Positions 26,144 to 35,508 are shown, counted from the stretch's first letter. The stretch is DNA of 64,000 nucleotides from Asticcacaulis sp. EMRT-3 (GCF_030027245.1 NZ_JASERT010000001.1:388501-452500), one strand, 5' to 3'. Program-made: numbers and translations. Notes: generated from the letters alone by a model not told the origin.

Positions 26144-27511
26144 ATGACCGCGCGTATTCTTATTGTTGATGATGTTCCGGCCAATGTGCGCCTGTTGCAG
26201 GCCAAGCTTGAGGCCGATTATCATGAGGTCTTAAGCGCTGCCAATGGCCGCGAAGCCCTGACGCGCGCTGTCGAGAGCCAGCCCGACATCATCCTGCTCG
26301 ATGTCATGATGCCGGAAATTGACGGCTATGAGGTCTGCCGCCAGCTCAAAAACAATCCCGACACGCGCCATATTCCGATCATCCTTGTCACCGCGCTCGA
26401 TGGCCGCGAAGATCGCCTGTCGGGGCTGGAAGCCGGTGCCGACGATTTCATGACCAAGCCGCTCGACGACATCATGCTGATGGCGCGTTTGCAGGCCCTG
26501 GTGCGGCTCAAGCAGATGGCCGATGACCTGCGCGTGCGTGAGGCCAATTCGCGCCGCGCCGGTCTGATCGACAATGACCAGTATCAGCGCCAGATCTCGG
26601 CCACCGGCAATGTGCTGATTCTCGACGACAATGAACGTCAGGCCGAGCGCCTGATGCGTGTGCTGGGGCAGGATCACCGCACCGCCTATCTGACCGACCC
26701 GGTTCAGGCCCTGCGTATCGCGGCGGGGCGCGTCGATCTGATCGTGCTCAACCTGATGGCCAGCGCCTTCGATCCGCTGCGCTGGGTGGCGCAATTGCGC
26801 ACCCAGGACGCCACGCGCCAGCGTCCGGTGCTGGTGATCGCCAATCCCGACGACCGCTCAAGCCTGCTCAAGGCGCTCGAACTGGGCGTCAATGACGCCG
26901 TGCCGCGCCCGGTTGACAGCCACGAACTGCTGGCGCGCGCCCGCACCCAGATCCGCCGCAAGCGCTATGGCGATTTTTTGCGCAACACGCTCGATCGTTC
27001 GCTCGAACTGGCCGTCACTGATCCGCTGACCCGGCTCAATAATCGCCGTTTCCTCGATAATCAGTTAGGCGCGCATCTGGCACGCCATATCCGGGGCGGG
27101 GCGGCTTTGTCGTTGCTGATGGTCGATATTGATTATTTCAAACGCATCAATGACGGCTATGGCCATGATGCGGGTGACGAGGTGTTGCGCGAATTTGCCC
27201 GTCGCCTCAGCCTCAATGTGCGCGCCATCGACCTGCCGTGCCGCTTCGGCGGTGAGGAATTTGTGGTGCTGATGCCCGAAACCGACGCCTCGGACGCGCT
27301 CAATATCGCCGAACGGGTACGGTCGCAGGTGGCTGAAAAACCGTTCGTACTGGCCAATGGCGCATCGCTTCAGGTGACGGTATCGGTGGGCGTGGCGACA
27401 TCGCTGGGCCTTGGCGATTCGCGCGAAGCCCTGCTGAAACGCGCCGATGAGGCCGTTTACGAAGCCAAACAGGCGGGCCGCAACCGGGTGATCGTGCGCA
27501 GCGCGGCTTAA
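26144..27511 (+). CDS. pleD: Response regulator diguanylate cyclase PleD
   Basis: 455 residues with the PleD order. Receiver 1 (~1-120) has phospho-acceptor Asp in PDIILLDVMMPEIDGYE. The degenerate receiver 2 (~150-270) has LNLMASAF where an Asp motif would be. The GGDEF domain (~285-455) has DPLTRLNNRRFLDNQ, DIDYFKRINDGYGHD and active site RFGGEEF. The I-site RxxD (RAID) is present. Phosphorylation drives dimerisation and c-di-GMP synthesis at the stalked pole, promoting loss of motility and stalk/holdfast development. It follows divK by 66 bases. Confidence 0.96.
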   Translation: MTARILIVDDVPANVRLLQAKLEADYHEVLSAANGREALTRAVESQPDIILLDVMMPEIDGYEVCRQLKNNPDTRHIPIILVTALDGREDRLSGLEAGADDFMTKPLDDIMLMARLQALVRLKQMADDLRVREANSRRAGLIDNDQYQRQISATGNVLILDDNERQAERLMRVLGQDHRTAYLTDPVQALRIAAGRVDLIVLNLMASAFDPLRWVAQLRTQDATRQRPVLVIANPDDRSSLLKALELGVNDAVPRPVDSHELLARARTQIRRKRYGDFLRNTLDRSLELAVTDPLTRLNNRRFLDNQLGAHLARHIRGGAALSLLMVDIDYFKRINDGYGHDAGDEVLREFARRLSLNVRAIDLPCRFGGEEFVVLMPETDASDALNIAERVRSQVAEKPFVLANGASLQVTVSVGVATSLGLGDSREALLKRADEAVYEAKQAGRNRVIVRSAA

Positions 27512-27984
27512 TTCTGACTTTCAGGGCTTTCCGACCGGCTGTCGCCACTCGCGCCGGTGACCAGATCGGCGACCATGCTGGCGGCGCTGGCGCTGTAGCT
27601 CTGGCAGGCCGCCTTGCCATTGTCAGGTGTGGCCGCTTCGCCCGCATCGAGCAGTTCGTGCCAGCAGGTGGTCGTGTCGGGACAGGCGGTTTCGGCATGG
27701 TCTTCGGCTGTCTTCATGAACTGGGCGGTGATATTGACATCACCGGTCATGCGCAGCGTCACCTGGCGCGCCAGATCATCGGCCTGGCTATAGAGCTGCG
27801 GCCCGCTCACCGCCTGACAGGCATAGGTGATCATCACAAGGCTCGACAGGGCTTCGGGCAGGGTGGGGGCAGCGGTGTGCGGGGCGGCATCAGGTGTCTG
27901 CGCCAGGGCCGGATTCGGGGCTGAAGCGGCGACAGTCAGGCCGGACAGCACAGCCAGCAAGGCGGCAAGACGAACAGTTTTCAT
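27508..27984 (-). CDS. Hypothetical periplasmic protein
   Basis: 158 residues from the ATG at 27984. Signal peptide ending near ALAQ. The mature part is Ala-rich and helical with four cysteines (YACQAV, ETACPD, TTCWHEL, KAACQSY), which may form two disulfides. The Ser-rich C-terminus (SGDSRSESPESQN) looks disordered. Its stop overlaps the end of pleD by four bases on the opposite strand. No family recognised. The secreted protein at 43.9 kb is similar in size, signal and cysteine spacing, but the likeness is weak. Confidence 0.6.
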   Translation of the reverse strand: MKTVRLAALLAVLSGLTVAASAPNPALAQTPDAAPHTAAPTLPEALSSLVMITYACQAVSGPQLYSQADDLARQVTLRMTGDVNITAQFMKTAEDHAETACPDTTTCWHELLDAGEAATPDNGKAACQSYSASAASMVADLVTGASGDSRSESPESQN

Positions 27985-28111
27985 GATAAGCCCCGAACGG
28001 ATGTACAGCTTTAACACGGACAGCAAAAAGCCGCGCCGGGATGCAAAAAAATCCCCCGGCGCGGCTTTCAAATTTCAGCGCAGGACTCACCTGCCGCAGC
28101 GAAACGCAAGC

Positions 28112-28279
28112 CTACTTGATCTTGCCTTCGCGGAATTCCACGTGCTTGCGCACGACCGGATCGTACTTCTTGACGACCATTTTTTCGGTCTTGGTGCGGG
28201 CATTCTTCTTGGTGACGTAGAAGAAGCCGGTGTCAGCCGTCGAATTCAGACGGATCTTGATGGAGGCGGGCTTGGCCAT
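28112..28279 (-). CDS. rpmG: 50S ribosomal protein L33
   Basis: 55 residues, the standard length, read on the minus strand from the ATG at 28279 to a TAG at 28112-28114. The sequence begins [20 protein letters not shown], followed by [29 protein letters not shown] (in two pieces), typical of alphaproteobacterial L33 without the zinc-binding cysteines. A small basic protein near the 50S exit site. Confidence 0.95.
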   Translation of the reverse strand: MAKPASIKIRLNSTADTGFFYVTKKNARTKTEKMVVKKYDPVVRKHVEFREGKIK

Positions 28280-28417
28280 GACCAGTAGTCCTTGATTGTC
28301 AGGCGCACCACTTCAGAACCGCATCGGCGGGCGCGAATAAACGAGAGGGGCGGAAAATACTCAGGAACGCGGCGAAGTCAAGGGGCGCAGGGCGAGATTT
28401 CCGGTTTTAGAGCGCAT

Positions 28418-28534
28418 CTAGAGCGGTCTGCATTCTGATTGAATCGGTCAAAGGCATGCAACCCGCTCTACATTTTACGTTTTTCCGCATCTCGCATTCA
28501 ATTTGTAAGTCAAATTAAACGCTCGTTGCTCTAG
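28418..28534. repeat. 117-bp CTAGAGC-ended repeat, copy B
   Basis: Same length, ends and internal pairings as 22250-22366, with about four to five base differences. The terminal CTAG again contains the TAG stop of the adjacent minus-strand gene (RNase R, stop at 28531-28533). An extra TAGAGCGC just upstream (28408-28415) may be a remnant of another end. Confidence 0.9.
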
Positions 28535-30969
28535 CGCTTCTTCTTCTTTTTGCGCAGGTTCTTTTCACCGAATTTGGCACCGCCGGGTTTCGGTCGGCCT
28601 TGTGAAGGCGGGCCATTTTTACCCAGCGGGCCTGAGCGCGCCTGATGGCCAAGCGCGCGCTTGCGTGCGCCCAGCCGTGTACGCGGCGCGGTGGGATCGG
28701 GCGCTTCGGGTTCGCTGATCGCCTTGAACACCAGCCCGCCGGTGACCGGCATGGCCTCCATCAGCTCGACCTCGATCTTTGAGCCCAGCCGCCAGCGCAG
28801 ACCGTGGCGCTCACCGATCAGGGCGTGCTGCACATCATCATGCACATAATAATCGTCCTTCAGCGACGAGACGGGGATAATGCCGTCAGCCCCCGTTTCG
28901 GCCAGCTTGACGAACAGGCCAAAGCGCGTGACGCCAACGATACGGCCTTCAAACGTCGCCCCCACCTTGTCGTGCAGGAAGGCGGCGATATAGCGCTCGA
29001 TCGCCTCGCGCTCGGCCTGCATCGACCGGCGCTCGGTGGCGGTGATGTGCTCGGCCGTGTCGCCCAGAGTCTTGATTTCGTAATCGGTCAGGCCGTCATC
29101 ACCCAGCTTCAGCGCGCGAATCAGCGCCCGGTGCACCACCAGGTCGGCATAGCGCCGGATCGGTGAGGTAAAATGGCCGTAATGGTTGAGATTCAGCCCG
29201 AAATGGCCGAAATTCTTCGGCGAATAATGGGCCTGCATCTGGGTGCGCAACACCACCTCATTGATGATTTCGGCGTTCGCCCCGTCCTTTTGCCCGTCGA
29301 GCAAGCGGTTGAAACGCGCCGTGGTCGGCGGCTCGCCCTTGTTCCACGGCAGGCCGAGCGTGGCCAGAAAATCGGCCAGATTGCCGACCTTTTCCATGCT
29401 GGGCGTTTCATGGACGCGATAGATCAGCGGCGTCTTGTGCTTTTCCAGCTCCTCGGCGGCGCTGACATTGGCCTGAATCATCATCTCTTCGATCAGACCG
29501 TGCGCATCCAGCGACACGCGCCGTTCGATCTTTTCGACATTGCCCTCGGCATCGAGATAGACGCGGCGCTCCGGCGAATTGATGTGCAGGGGCTGGCGGA
29601 TGTTGCGTCCGCGCGTCAGGCAGGCATGGGCGGCCCACAGGGGCTTCAGCAGGCTGTCGAGGATCGGGCCGGTCTTGTCGTCGGGCTGACCATCAATGGC
29701 GGCCTGCGCCTGTTCGTAGCTCAGCTTGGCCGCCGAACGCAGCAGACCGCGCACGAACTTGTGGCCGATCTTTTTACCCTCGGCATCGAACACCATGCGC
29801 ACGGCCATCGTGGCGCGGTTCTCGCCTTCCTGTAACGAACAGAGGCCTGAAGACAGCACATGCGGCAGCATCGGCTCCACCCGGTCGGGGAAATAGGTCG
29901 AATTGCCCTTGTCGCGCGCCTCGCGGTCGAGGCTGGAGCCGGGCGTCACATAGTGGGCCACATCGGCAATCGCCACCCACACCACCCAGCCGCCGGGATT
30001 TTTCGGGTCGTCATCGGCATGGGCATAGACGGCGTCGTCGTGATCCTTGGCGTCGGCGGGATCGATGGTGACGAAGGGCAGGTCGCGCAGGTCCGTGCGC
30101 TTGCCAAGACCGGGAGCCTTGGCGGCTTTCGCCTCGTCCTCGGTGCTGGTCTGGAAACCGACCGGCAGGCCATGACTGTGGATAGCCATGACCGAGGCGA
30201 TGCGCGGGCTGTCTTCCTTACCGATCACCTCAACGACGCGGGCCGGGCGCGGGCCATAGCGGTGCAGGCCGCCAACCGGTGCCGCCAGCACCACATCGCC
30301 GTCTTCCAGCGCTTCCAGACCCGGCCCGGTCAGGGAAAAGCTGTTCTTTTCCTTGCGATTGACCGATTCGAGGCGGATTTCACGCTTGCTCTTGCGCACC
30401 ACGCCGACTATGCGCGGCGCGTCCTGATCGAGGATCTTGATCAGCCTGGCCACCCAGCCATCGCTGGTTTTTTCAAAGCGCACATAGAGGCGGTCGCACA
30501 TGCCGGGCGGCTTTTGCTGGTCGCTTGTCTTCAGTGGGGCCAGACGGGCCAGTGGCGCGGGGCTGTCATTGTTATGTGCGCTAACGCTTCGCTCCTTGAG
30601 CGCGTCTTTGCTTGCGCTAACGCTTCGCTCCTTGAGCGCGTCAGGCCTCCCCCAGCGTACCCACAGCTCGCCATCGACATCGCGCTCCACCACTTCGGCC
30701 ACGCCGGTTTCGGGCAGGGCGCCCAGTGCGCCAAAGGTCTTGCGACCGCTTTTCATTAGCTGGCCGCTTTCGGCCAGCGCCTTCAGCCTTTGGCGCAGCA
30801 GGCGGCGATCATCGCCCTTCAGCCCGAACTGGCGGGCCAGATCGCCGACATCGAGTTCACGCATGGCCCCAATGGCGTCGAGCAGGGTCTGGTCGTCGGG
30901 CAGGCCGCGCGAATTATGCTTTGAAGCGGTTTCGGGGATGGCTTTGGGCTTGCGCGGTAATTTGATCAT
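28531..30969 (-). CDS. rnr: Ribonuclease R
   Basis: 812 residues from the ATG at 30969 (an upstream in-frame start at 31014 is possible; neither has a strong RBS). A processive 3'-5' exoribonuclease that degrades structured RNA. Order: winged-helix-like N-terminus; cold-shock domains; RNB catalytic domain with DPADAKDHDDAVYA (metal-binding Asps) and SPIRRYADLVVHR; S1 domain (GRIVGVTRFGLFVKLAETGADG in pieces); and Lys-rich tail KKKKKR ending at a TAG inside the 117-bp repeat. A 12-residue unit DALKERSVSA(SK/HN) is tandemly doubled near residues 110-133, within the first cold-shock region. Confidence 0.95.
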   Translation of the reverse strand: MIKLPRKPKAIPETASKHNSRGLPDDQTLLDAIGAMRELDVGDLARQFGLKGDDRRLLRQRLKALAESGQLMKSGRKTFGALGALPETGVAEVVERDVDGELWVRWGRPDALKERSVSASKDALKERSVSAHNNDSPAPLARLAPLKTSDQQKPPGMCDRLYVRFEKTSDGWVARLIKILDQDAPRIVGVVRKSKREIRLESVNRKEKNSFSLTGPGLEALEDGDVVLAAPVGGLHRYGPRPARVVEVIGKEDSPRIASVMAIHSHGLPVGFQTSTEDEAKAAKAPGLGKRTDLRDLPFVTIDPADAKDHDDAVYAHADDDPKNPGGWVVWVAIADVAHYVTPGSSLDREARDKGNSTYFPDRVEPMLPHVLSSGLCSLQEGENRATMAVRMVFDAEGKKIGHKFVRGLLRSAAKLSYEQAQAAIDGQPDDKTGPILDSLLKPLWAAHACLTRGRNIRQPLHINSPERRVYLDAEGNVEKIERRVSLDAHGLIEEMMIQANVSAAEELEKHKTPLIYRVHETPSMEKVGNLADFLATLGLPWNKGEPPTTARFNRLLDGQKDGANAEIINEVVLRTQMQAHYSPKNFGHFGLNLNHYGHFTSPIRRYADLVVHRALIRALKLGDDGLTDYEIKTLGDTAEHITATERRSMQAEREAIERYIAAFLHDKVGATFEGRIVGVTRFGLFVKLAETGADGIIPVSSLKDDYYVHDDVQHALIGERHGLRWRLGSKIEVELMEAMPVTGGLVFKAISEPEAPDPTAPRTRLGARKRALGHQARSGPLGKNGPPSQGRPKPGGAKFGEKNLRKKKKKR
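30577..30642. repeat. In-frame tandem repeat inside rnr
   Basis: A 30-base sequence occurs at 30577-30606 and again at 30613-30642 (period 36 bases, 12 codons). Each copy begins TGCGCTAACGC and ends GAGCGCGTC, with GCGCT/AGCGC ends able to pair. It encodes DALKERSVSA twice. Because the unit is a multiple of three the reading frame is kept. Confidence 0.85.
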
Positions 30970-31027
30970 GCAGTCAATGTAGGCGAATCGAGGCTCCGCC
31001 GCCATCCTGCCCATATAATATTTAGAG

Positions 31028-31067
31028 CTTAACTTTTACCGCCCACGAGTGGACGGTAGAAGTTAAG
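31028..31067. terminator. Long hairpin at the end of topA
   Basis: Nineteen-base arms CTTAACTTTTACCGCCCAC and GTGGACGGTAGAAGTTAAG pair with two mismatches, both G-U compatible in RNA. The topA stop codon (31063-31065) lies within the right arm. No U-run follows on the minus strand, so it may be a processing or stabilising hairpin rather than a plain terminator. Confidence 0.5.
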
Positions 31068-33699
31068 TTTCGGCGGGTGTCTTTTCCGCAGACGTCTTTT
31101 TGGCGGCAGGCTTTTTGGCCGGAGCTTTCTTCGCCGCCGGTTTTTTGGCGGCAGCCTTCTTTGCCGGGGCCTTTTTCGCGCCCGAAGCCTTCAGCCCGCC
31201 CTTGGCATTAATCAGTTCCACCGCCTGTTCCAGCGTCACCGTTTCGGGCGTCATCTCCTTGGGCAGGGTGGCATTGACCTTGCCGCATTTGACATAGGGG
31301 CCATAGCGCCCGTTCATCACGGCGATCTTTTCTTCGCTGTCGGGGAAGACGCCCAGTTCCTTGAGCGGCGCTGCCGCAGCTCCACGTCCGCCCTTGCCGC
31401 CACCGGCGCGCTTCTGCGCGATCAGATCGACGGCGCGATTGATGCCGACTTCAAAAATCTCATCGAAATTCGACAGATTGGCATAGGTGCCGCCCGTTTC
31501 GACAAACGGCCCAAAGCGGCCAAGACCGGCCACAATCGGCTTCTGGTCTTCCGGGTGGATGCCGATGGTGCGCGGCAGGCTCAACAGCTTGAGCGCGCGG
31601 TTCAGATCAATCGTGGCGGGCGGCCAGGCCTTGGGCAGGGATGAGCGTTTGGGCTTGTCCTCTTTCGAGGCCGCTTCACCCAGTTGCACATAGGGGCCGA
31701 AACGGCCGATCTTGAGGCTGACCGTCTGGCCGCTGTCGGGATCGACACCCAGTTCCTGATCGCCGGAGGGGGCTGCCTCGCCATCGGCTGAGGGGGCGCC
31801 GACCGGCCGGGTAAAGCTGCATTCAGGATAGTTGGAACAGCCGACAAAGGCCCCGAAGCGCGAGGTTTTCAGCGACAAAAGCCCATTGCCGCAGGCCGGA
31901 CAGGCGCGTGGATTGGTGCCATCGCCCTTGTCAGGGAAGATCAATGGCCCCAGCGCCTCATTCAGCGTGTCCAGCACCTGCGATACGCGCAACTCGGTCA
32001 TGCCTTCGGCGGCGGCGTGGAAATCGACCCAGAAATCGCGCAGCAACTGCTTCCAGTCGAGCTTGCCATCGGACACCAGATCGAGCTTTTCCTCCAGATC
32101 CGCCGTGAAATCATACTGCACATAGCGGTGGAAGAACTGGTCGAGGAAGGCGGTGACCAGACGGCCCTTGTCTTCGGGGATGAAGCGGTTCTTGTCCATA
32201 CGCACATAGGCGCGGTCGCGCAGCACGCCGAGGATGGAGGCGTAGGTGGACGGGCGGCCAATACCCAGCTCTTCCAGCTTCTTGACGAGCGTGGCTTCCG
32301 AATAGCGCGGCGGCGGCTCAGTGAAGTGCTGGTCGGGTGAAACCTTGTGGATGTCGGTCTTCGCGCCGACCTTGACCATCGGCAGGCGGCCGCCATCCTC
32401 ATCCGCATCGTCGTCGCGGCCTTCTTCGTACACGGCCATATAGCCGTCAAAGGTCACCACCTGACCGGTGGCGCGCAGAACGATCTGCTGGTCCGCGCTG
32501 GTCATGTCGATGGCCGTTTTCTCGACGCGCGCCGCCTCCATCTGCGAGGCCATAGTGCGCTTCCAGATCAGTTCATAAAGCCGCGCCTGATCGCCTTCGA
32601 GGCGCAGGGTTTCCGGGCGACGATAGAAGGAGGTCGGGCGGATGGCTTCGTGGGCTTCCTGGGCGTTCTTGGCCTTGACCTTATAAAGACGCGGCGTTTC
32701 AGGCACGTAAGCGCCGCCGAAACGTTCGCCGATCAGCTTGCGCATTTCGCCAATCGCCGCCGGTTCGACATAGACACCGTCGGTCCGCATATAGGTGATC
32801 AGACCGGTGGTTTCGCCGCCAATATCAACGCCTTCATAAAGTTTTTGCGCCGTCTGCATGGTGCGGGTGGCCGAAAAGCCTAATTTGCGCGCCGCCTCCT
32901 GTTGCAGGGTCGAGGTGGTGAAGGGCGGCGGCGGGGTGCGTTTGCCGGGCTTCTGATCGACCTCGCTGACCGTGAAGCTGGCGTGCTGGATCGCATCGCG
33001 CGCCGCATGGGCCAGAACCGCGTTCGACAGGTCGAACTTGGCCAGTTTTTTGCCGCCAAGCTGGGTCAAACGGGCGGAAAACGGGGGCGAATCGGCGGAA
33101 ACCTCGGCATCGACCGTCCAATATTCTTCGGTTTTGAACTTTTCGATTTCGATTTCGCGGTCCACGACGATTTTCAGCGCCACCGACTGCACGCGGCCCG
33201 CCGAGCGCGCGCCCGGCAGCTTGCGCCACAAAACCGGCGACAGGGTGAAGCCGACCAGATAATCCAGCGCGCGGCGCGCCAGATAGGCATCGACCAGTTC
33301 CATATCGATGTCGCGCGGCGCCGCCATCGCGGTCTGCACCGCGCTTTGGGTGATGGCGTTGAAGGTGACGCGCTGCACCTGCTTGTCCTTCATCAGGCCG
33401 CGCTTTTTATTGAGCACTTCCAGAACGTGCCACGAAATCGCTTCCCCTTCGCGGTCGGGGTCGGTGGCCAGAATAACGCGGTCAGACGATTTGATGGCCT
33501 CGGCAATGTCGTTCATGCGCTTCTGCGACTTGGGATCGAGTTCCCAGGTCATGGCGAAGTCGTCATCCGGCTTGACCGAACCGTCTTTCGAGGGCAGGTC
33601 GCGGATATGGCCGTAAGAGGCCAGCACCGTAAAACCCTTGCCGAGATATTTGTTGATGGTTTTGGCCTTGGCCGGGCTTTCTACGATAACGACGGTCAT
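31063..33699 (-). CDS. topA: DNA topoisomerase I
   Basis: 878 residues from the ATG at 33699; an upstream in-frame start at 33762 is not supported. Type IA topoisomerase that relaxes negative supercoils. Seen: the Toprim domain VVIVESPAKAKTINKYLG and DPDREGEAISWH; the region of the catalytic Tyr GLITYMRTDGVY; and one clear C4 zinc finger (CPACGNGLLSL then GCSNYPEC). Further degenerate repeats follow (SLKIGRFGPYVQLG, GRFGPFVETG, MNGRYGPYVKCG). A 36-residue Lys/Ala/Pro tail of KKPAAKKAPAK units, DNA-binding and histone H1-like, ends the protein. It is followed closely by rnr on the same strand. Confidence 0.96.
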   Translation of the reverse strand: MTVVIVESPAKAKTINKYLGKGFTVLASYGHIRDLPSKDGSVKPDDDFAMTWELDPKSQKRMNDIAEAIKSSDRVILATDPDREGEAISWHVLEVLNKKRGLMKDKQVQRVTFNAITQSAVQTAMAAPRDIDMELVDAYLARRALDYLVGFTLSPVLWRKLPGARSAGRVQSVALKIVVDREIEIEKFKTEEYWTVDAEVSADSPPFSARLTQLGGKKLAKFDLSNAVLAHAARDAIQHASFTVSEVDQKPGKRTPPPPFTTSTLQQEAARKLGFSATRTMQTAQKLYEGVDIGGETTGLITYMRTDGVYVEPAAIGEMRKLIGERFGGAYVPETPRLYKVKAKNAQEAHEAIRPTSFYRRPETLRLEGDQARLYELIWKRTMASQMEAARVEKTAIDMTSADQQIVLRATGQVVTFDGYMAVYEEGRDDDADEDGGRLPMVKVGAKTDIHKVSPDQHFTEPPPRYSEATLVKKLEELGIGRPSTYASILGVLRDRAYVRMDKNRFIPEDKGRLVTAFLDQFFHRYVQYDFTADLEEKLDLVSDGKLDWKQLLRDFWVDFHAAAEGMTELRVSQVLDTLNEALGPLIFPDKGDGTNPRACPACGNGLLSLKTSRFGAFVGCSNYPECSFTRPVGAPSADGEAAPSGDQELGVDPDSGQTVSLKIGRFGPYVQLGEAASKEDKPKRSSLPKAWPPATIDLNRALKLLSLPRTIGIHPEDQKPIVAGLGRFGPFVETGGTYANLSNFDEIFEVGINRAVDLIAQKRAGGGKGGRGAAAAPLKELGVFPDSEEKIAVMNGRYGPYVKCGKVNATLPKEMTPETVTLEQAVELINAKGGLKASGAKKAPAKKAAAKKPAAKKAPAKKPAAKKTSAEKTPAET

Positions 33700-33939
33700 A
33701 AAATCTCTTATCAGGCGAAAAAGCGCGCCGGCTTGAAAAATGCGGCAAATAGCCCTGAACACGCAAGGTTGAGCGCGCCGGGGCTGTCGGCAGTGCCCGC
33801 ATACATGCTAATCGATTACGCTCGTGTCAACGGCCTTGCCGGATCGCTGTGGATTTTTAGCCGAAACAACCAAAAAGTTAGTGTAATTTAAATACAACGC
33901 ATGGTATGCTTAACGCGATGATTACAATGGAGTCTTCGC

Positions 33940-34158
33940 ATGGCCTCTTCCTCCTTACGCACGACGCACGATCTCCGCCACCAGCAGAATGACATACTCG
34001 ACTATATCCACGAAATCGTTCAGGAACTGGCCGATATGGCTATGCGCGCCGGTCATGAAGACCTGGCCGACAATCTGCGCAGCGACATTGCCCGCGCCCG
34101 TGACAGCCATGAGGATTCGCCTGACAAGGGTAATCCAGAACAACATCATGTCCTATAG
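33940..34158 (+). CDS. Small helical protein of unknown function
   Basis: 72 residues. The ATG at 33940 follows GGAG with a seven-base gap. After a Ser-rich start, residues 10-52 form one long amphipathic helix (RHQQNDILDYIHEIVQELAD, then MAMRAGHEDLADNLRSDIARARDS), with a polar His/Asp-rich tail. It lacks a signal or membrane segment. Its last six bases overlap the 3' end of convergent dprA. The upstream 240 bases are less GC-rich, with a small GCAT-GGT-ATGC palindrome. No family recognised; a small regulator or adaptor is possible but unproven. Confidence 0.6.
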   Translation: MASSSLRTTHDLRHQQNDILDYIHEIVQELADMAMRAGHEDLADNLRSDIARARDSHEDSPDKGNPEQHHVL

Positions 34159-35265
34159 GCGGGTGTAAAAACCGCCATCTGTCATCTGGATGCGGCCGGA
34201 AATTTCCAGTTCGCTTAAGGATGCCAGCCCGACAGGCACCGACGCGCCGCACAGCCGCAGCAGGTCATCACGGTGGCTGGGCGTGTCGCTGATCAGTTCC
34301 AGCAGGCGACGCGAAGTTCGCTCGATGTCGATTTCGGCGGCAGGGCCTGACGCCTTATCATAGGGCCGCCAAGGCGATTCCGGTGCGCTGAAACCCATCT
34401 GGCCTTCCAGAACGCGCAGCACGTCATCGGCGTTTTCGCATAGGTTAGCCCCCTGACGCAGCAGGTCATTGGTGCCTTTGGCGCGCGGATCAAGCGGCGA
34501 GCCCGGCACGGCGAAGACCTCGCGGTTCTGCTCGGCGGCGAGGCGGGCGGTGATCAGCGAGCCGGAGCGCAGTTCGGCCTCAACCACGATGGTGGCCAGA
34601 CAAAGCCCGGAAATAATGCGATTGCGGCGCGGAAAATCCTGCGCCTGGGCGCGGTGGCCGACCGGGCTTTCCGACACGATCAGCCCTTCTGAGCGCAGCC
34701 GTTCGTACAGCGGCTGATTCTCCGGCGGATAGACATCATCAACGCCGCCGCCCAGTACGGCCACGGTGCCCGTTTTCAGGCTCATCTCATGGGCGCGGGT
34801 GTCGATACCGCGCGCCATGCCGGAAACAATTTGAAAACCAGCCTCGCCCAAGTCGTGAGCCAGCATCTGCGCCATCTTCTGACCGGCAGCCGAGGCATTG
34901 CGCGCCCCCACCATGCCGATGGCCCGGCGGCTGATATTGAGCGGCCCCAATGTCCACAGAATCGGCGGGGCGGCGTCGGCCTGAGCCAGCAGGGGCGGGT
35001 AATCGGCATCACCCATCACCAGCAGGTGCGCGCCCACGGCCTCGCCACGCGCCATTTCGGCCTCGACCTTATCGATGGGCGGCGGGGTGAGCGCGCCACC
35101 ATTGCGGCGGACGAGATTGGGGATTTCTTCGAGCGCCCGCTGTGCCGTGCCGAAACGCAGCATCAGTTGCGCGAAATTGACCGGCCCGACGCGCGATGTG
35201 CGCGATAGCCTGAGCCGTGCGAAACGCTCGGCCTGATCCTGTGCTGGCTGTATATGATCGAACAT
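34153..35265 (-). CDS. dprA: DNA processing protein DprA
   Basis: 370 residues. Binds incoming single-stranded DNA and loads RecA during natural transformation. The Rossmann-like core has GMVGARNASAAGQKMAQ, VSGMARGIDTRAHEMSL, VLGGGVDDVYPPENQPLYE and FPRRNRIISGLC, all conserved. The C-terminal ~60 residues form a winged-helix (DprA_WH type), with SRRLLELISDTPSHRDDLLR (in part). The ATG follows GGGGGCACGG. The neighbouring ruvX and topA are unrelated in operon terms. Confidence 0.95.
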   Translation of the reverse strand: MFDHIQPAQDQAERFARLRLSRTSRVGPVNFAQLMLRFGTAQRALEEIPNLVRRNGGALTPPPIDKVEAEMARGEAVGAHLLVMGDADYPPLLAQADAAPPILWTLGPLNISRRAIGMVGARNASAAGQKMAQMLAHDLGEAGFQIVSGMARGIDTRAHEMSLKTGTVAVLGGGVDDVYPPENQPLYERLRSEGLIVSESPVGHRAQAQDFPRRNRIISGLCLATIVVEAELRSGSLITARLAAEQNREVFAVPGSPLDPRAKGTNDLLRQGANLCENADDVLRVLEGQMGFSAPESPWRPYDKASGPAAEIDIERTSRRLLELISDTPSHRDDLLRLCGASVPVGLASLSELEISGRIQMTDGGFYTRL

Positions 35266-35323
35266 CCGTGCCCCCTTAGTGGAAGGCTAACAGGGTTTCA
35301 TGCGACAGGGAAGGCAAGTTTTT

Positions 35324-35481
35324 ATCCACAGATGAACACAGATATTCCGGATAACCGCACGCTACCGCTATCGGACATGACATCCCCGCCATTGATGGGC
35401 GCGAAGCGCCCGTATTGGCGCATGGCGCTCACATTAGCGGTAGCGTGAAATCGCTATGAACATCTGTGTTCATCTGTGGAT
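35324..35481. repeat. 158-bp nested palindrome with ATCCACAGATGAACACAGAT ends
   Basis: Perfect 20-base terminal inverted repeats at 35324-35343 and 35462-35481. Inside are 13-base arms CACGCTACCGCTA / TAGCGGTAGCGTG (35358-35370 and 35435-35447), and inside those the hairpin GGGCGC-GAA-GCGCCC (35397-35411). No frame or transposase within. The outer arm resembles a CCACAGATGAACACAGAT text that I recall as scattered through many unrelated bacterial genomes. Confidence 0.85.
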
Positions 35482-35508
35482 TCAAAGACCTTCCAAAGTC
35501 GCAAACTC

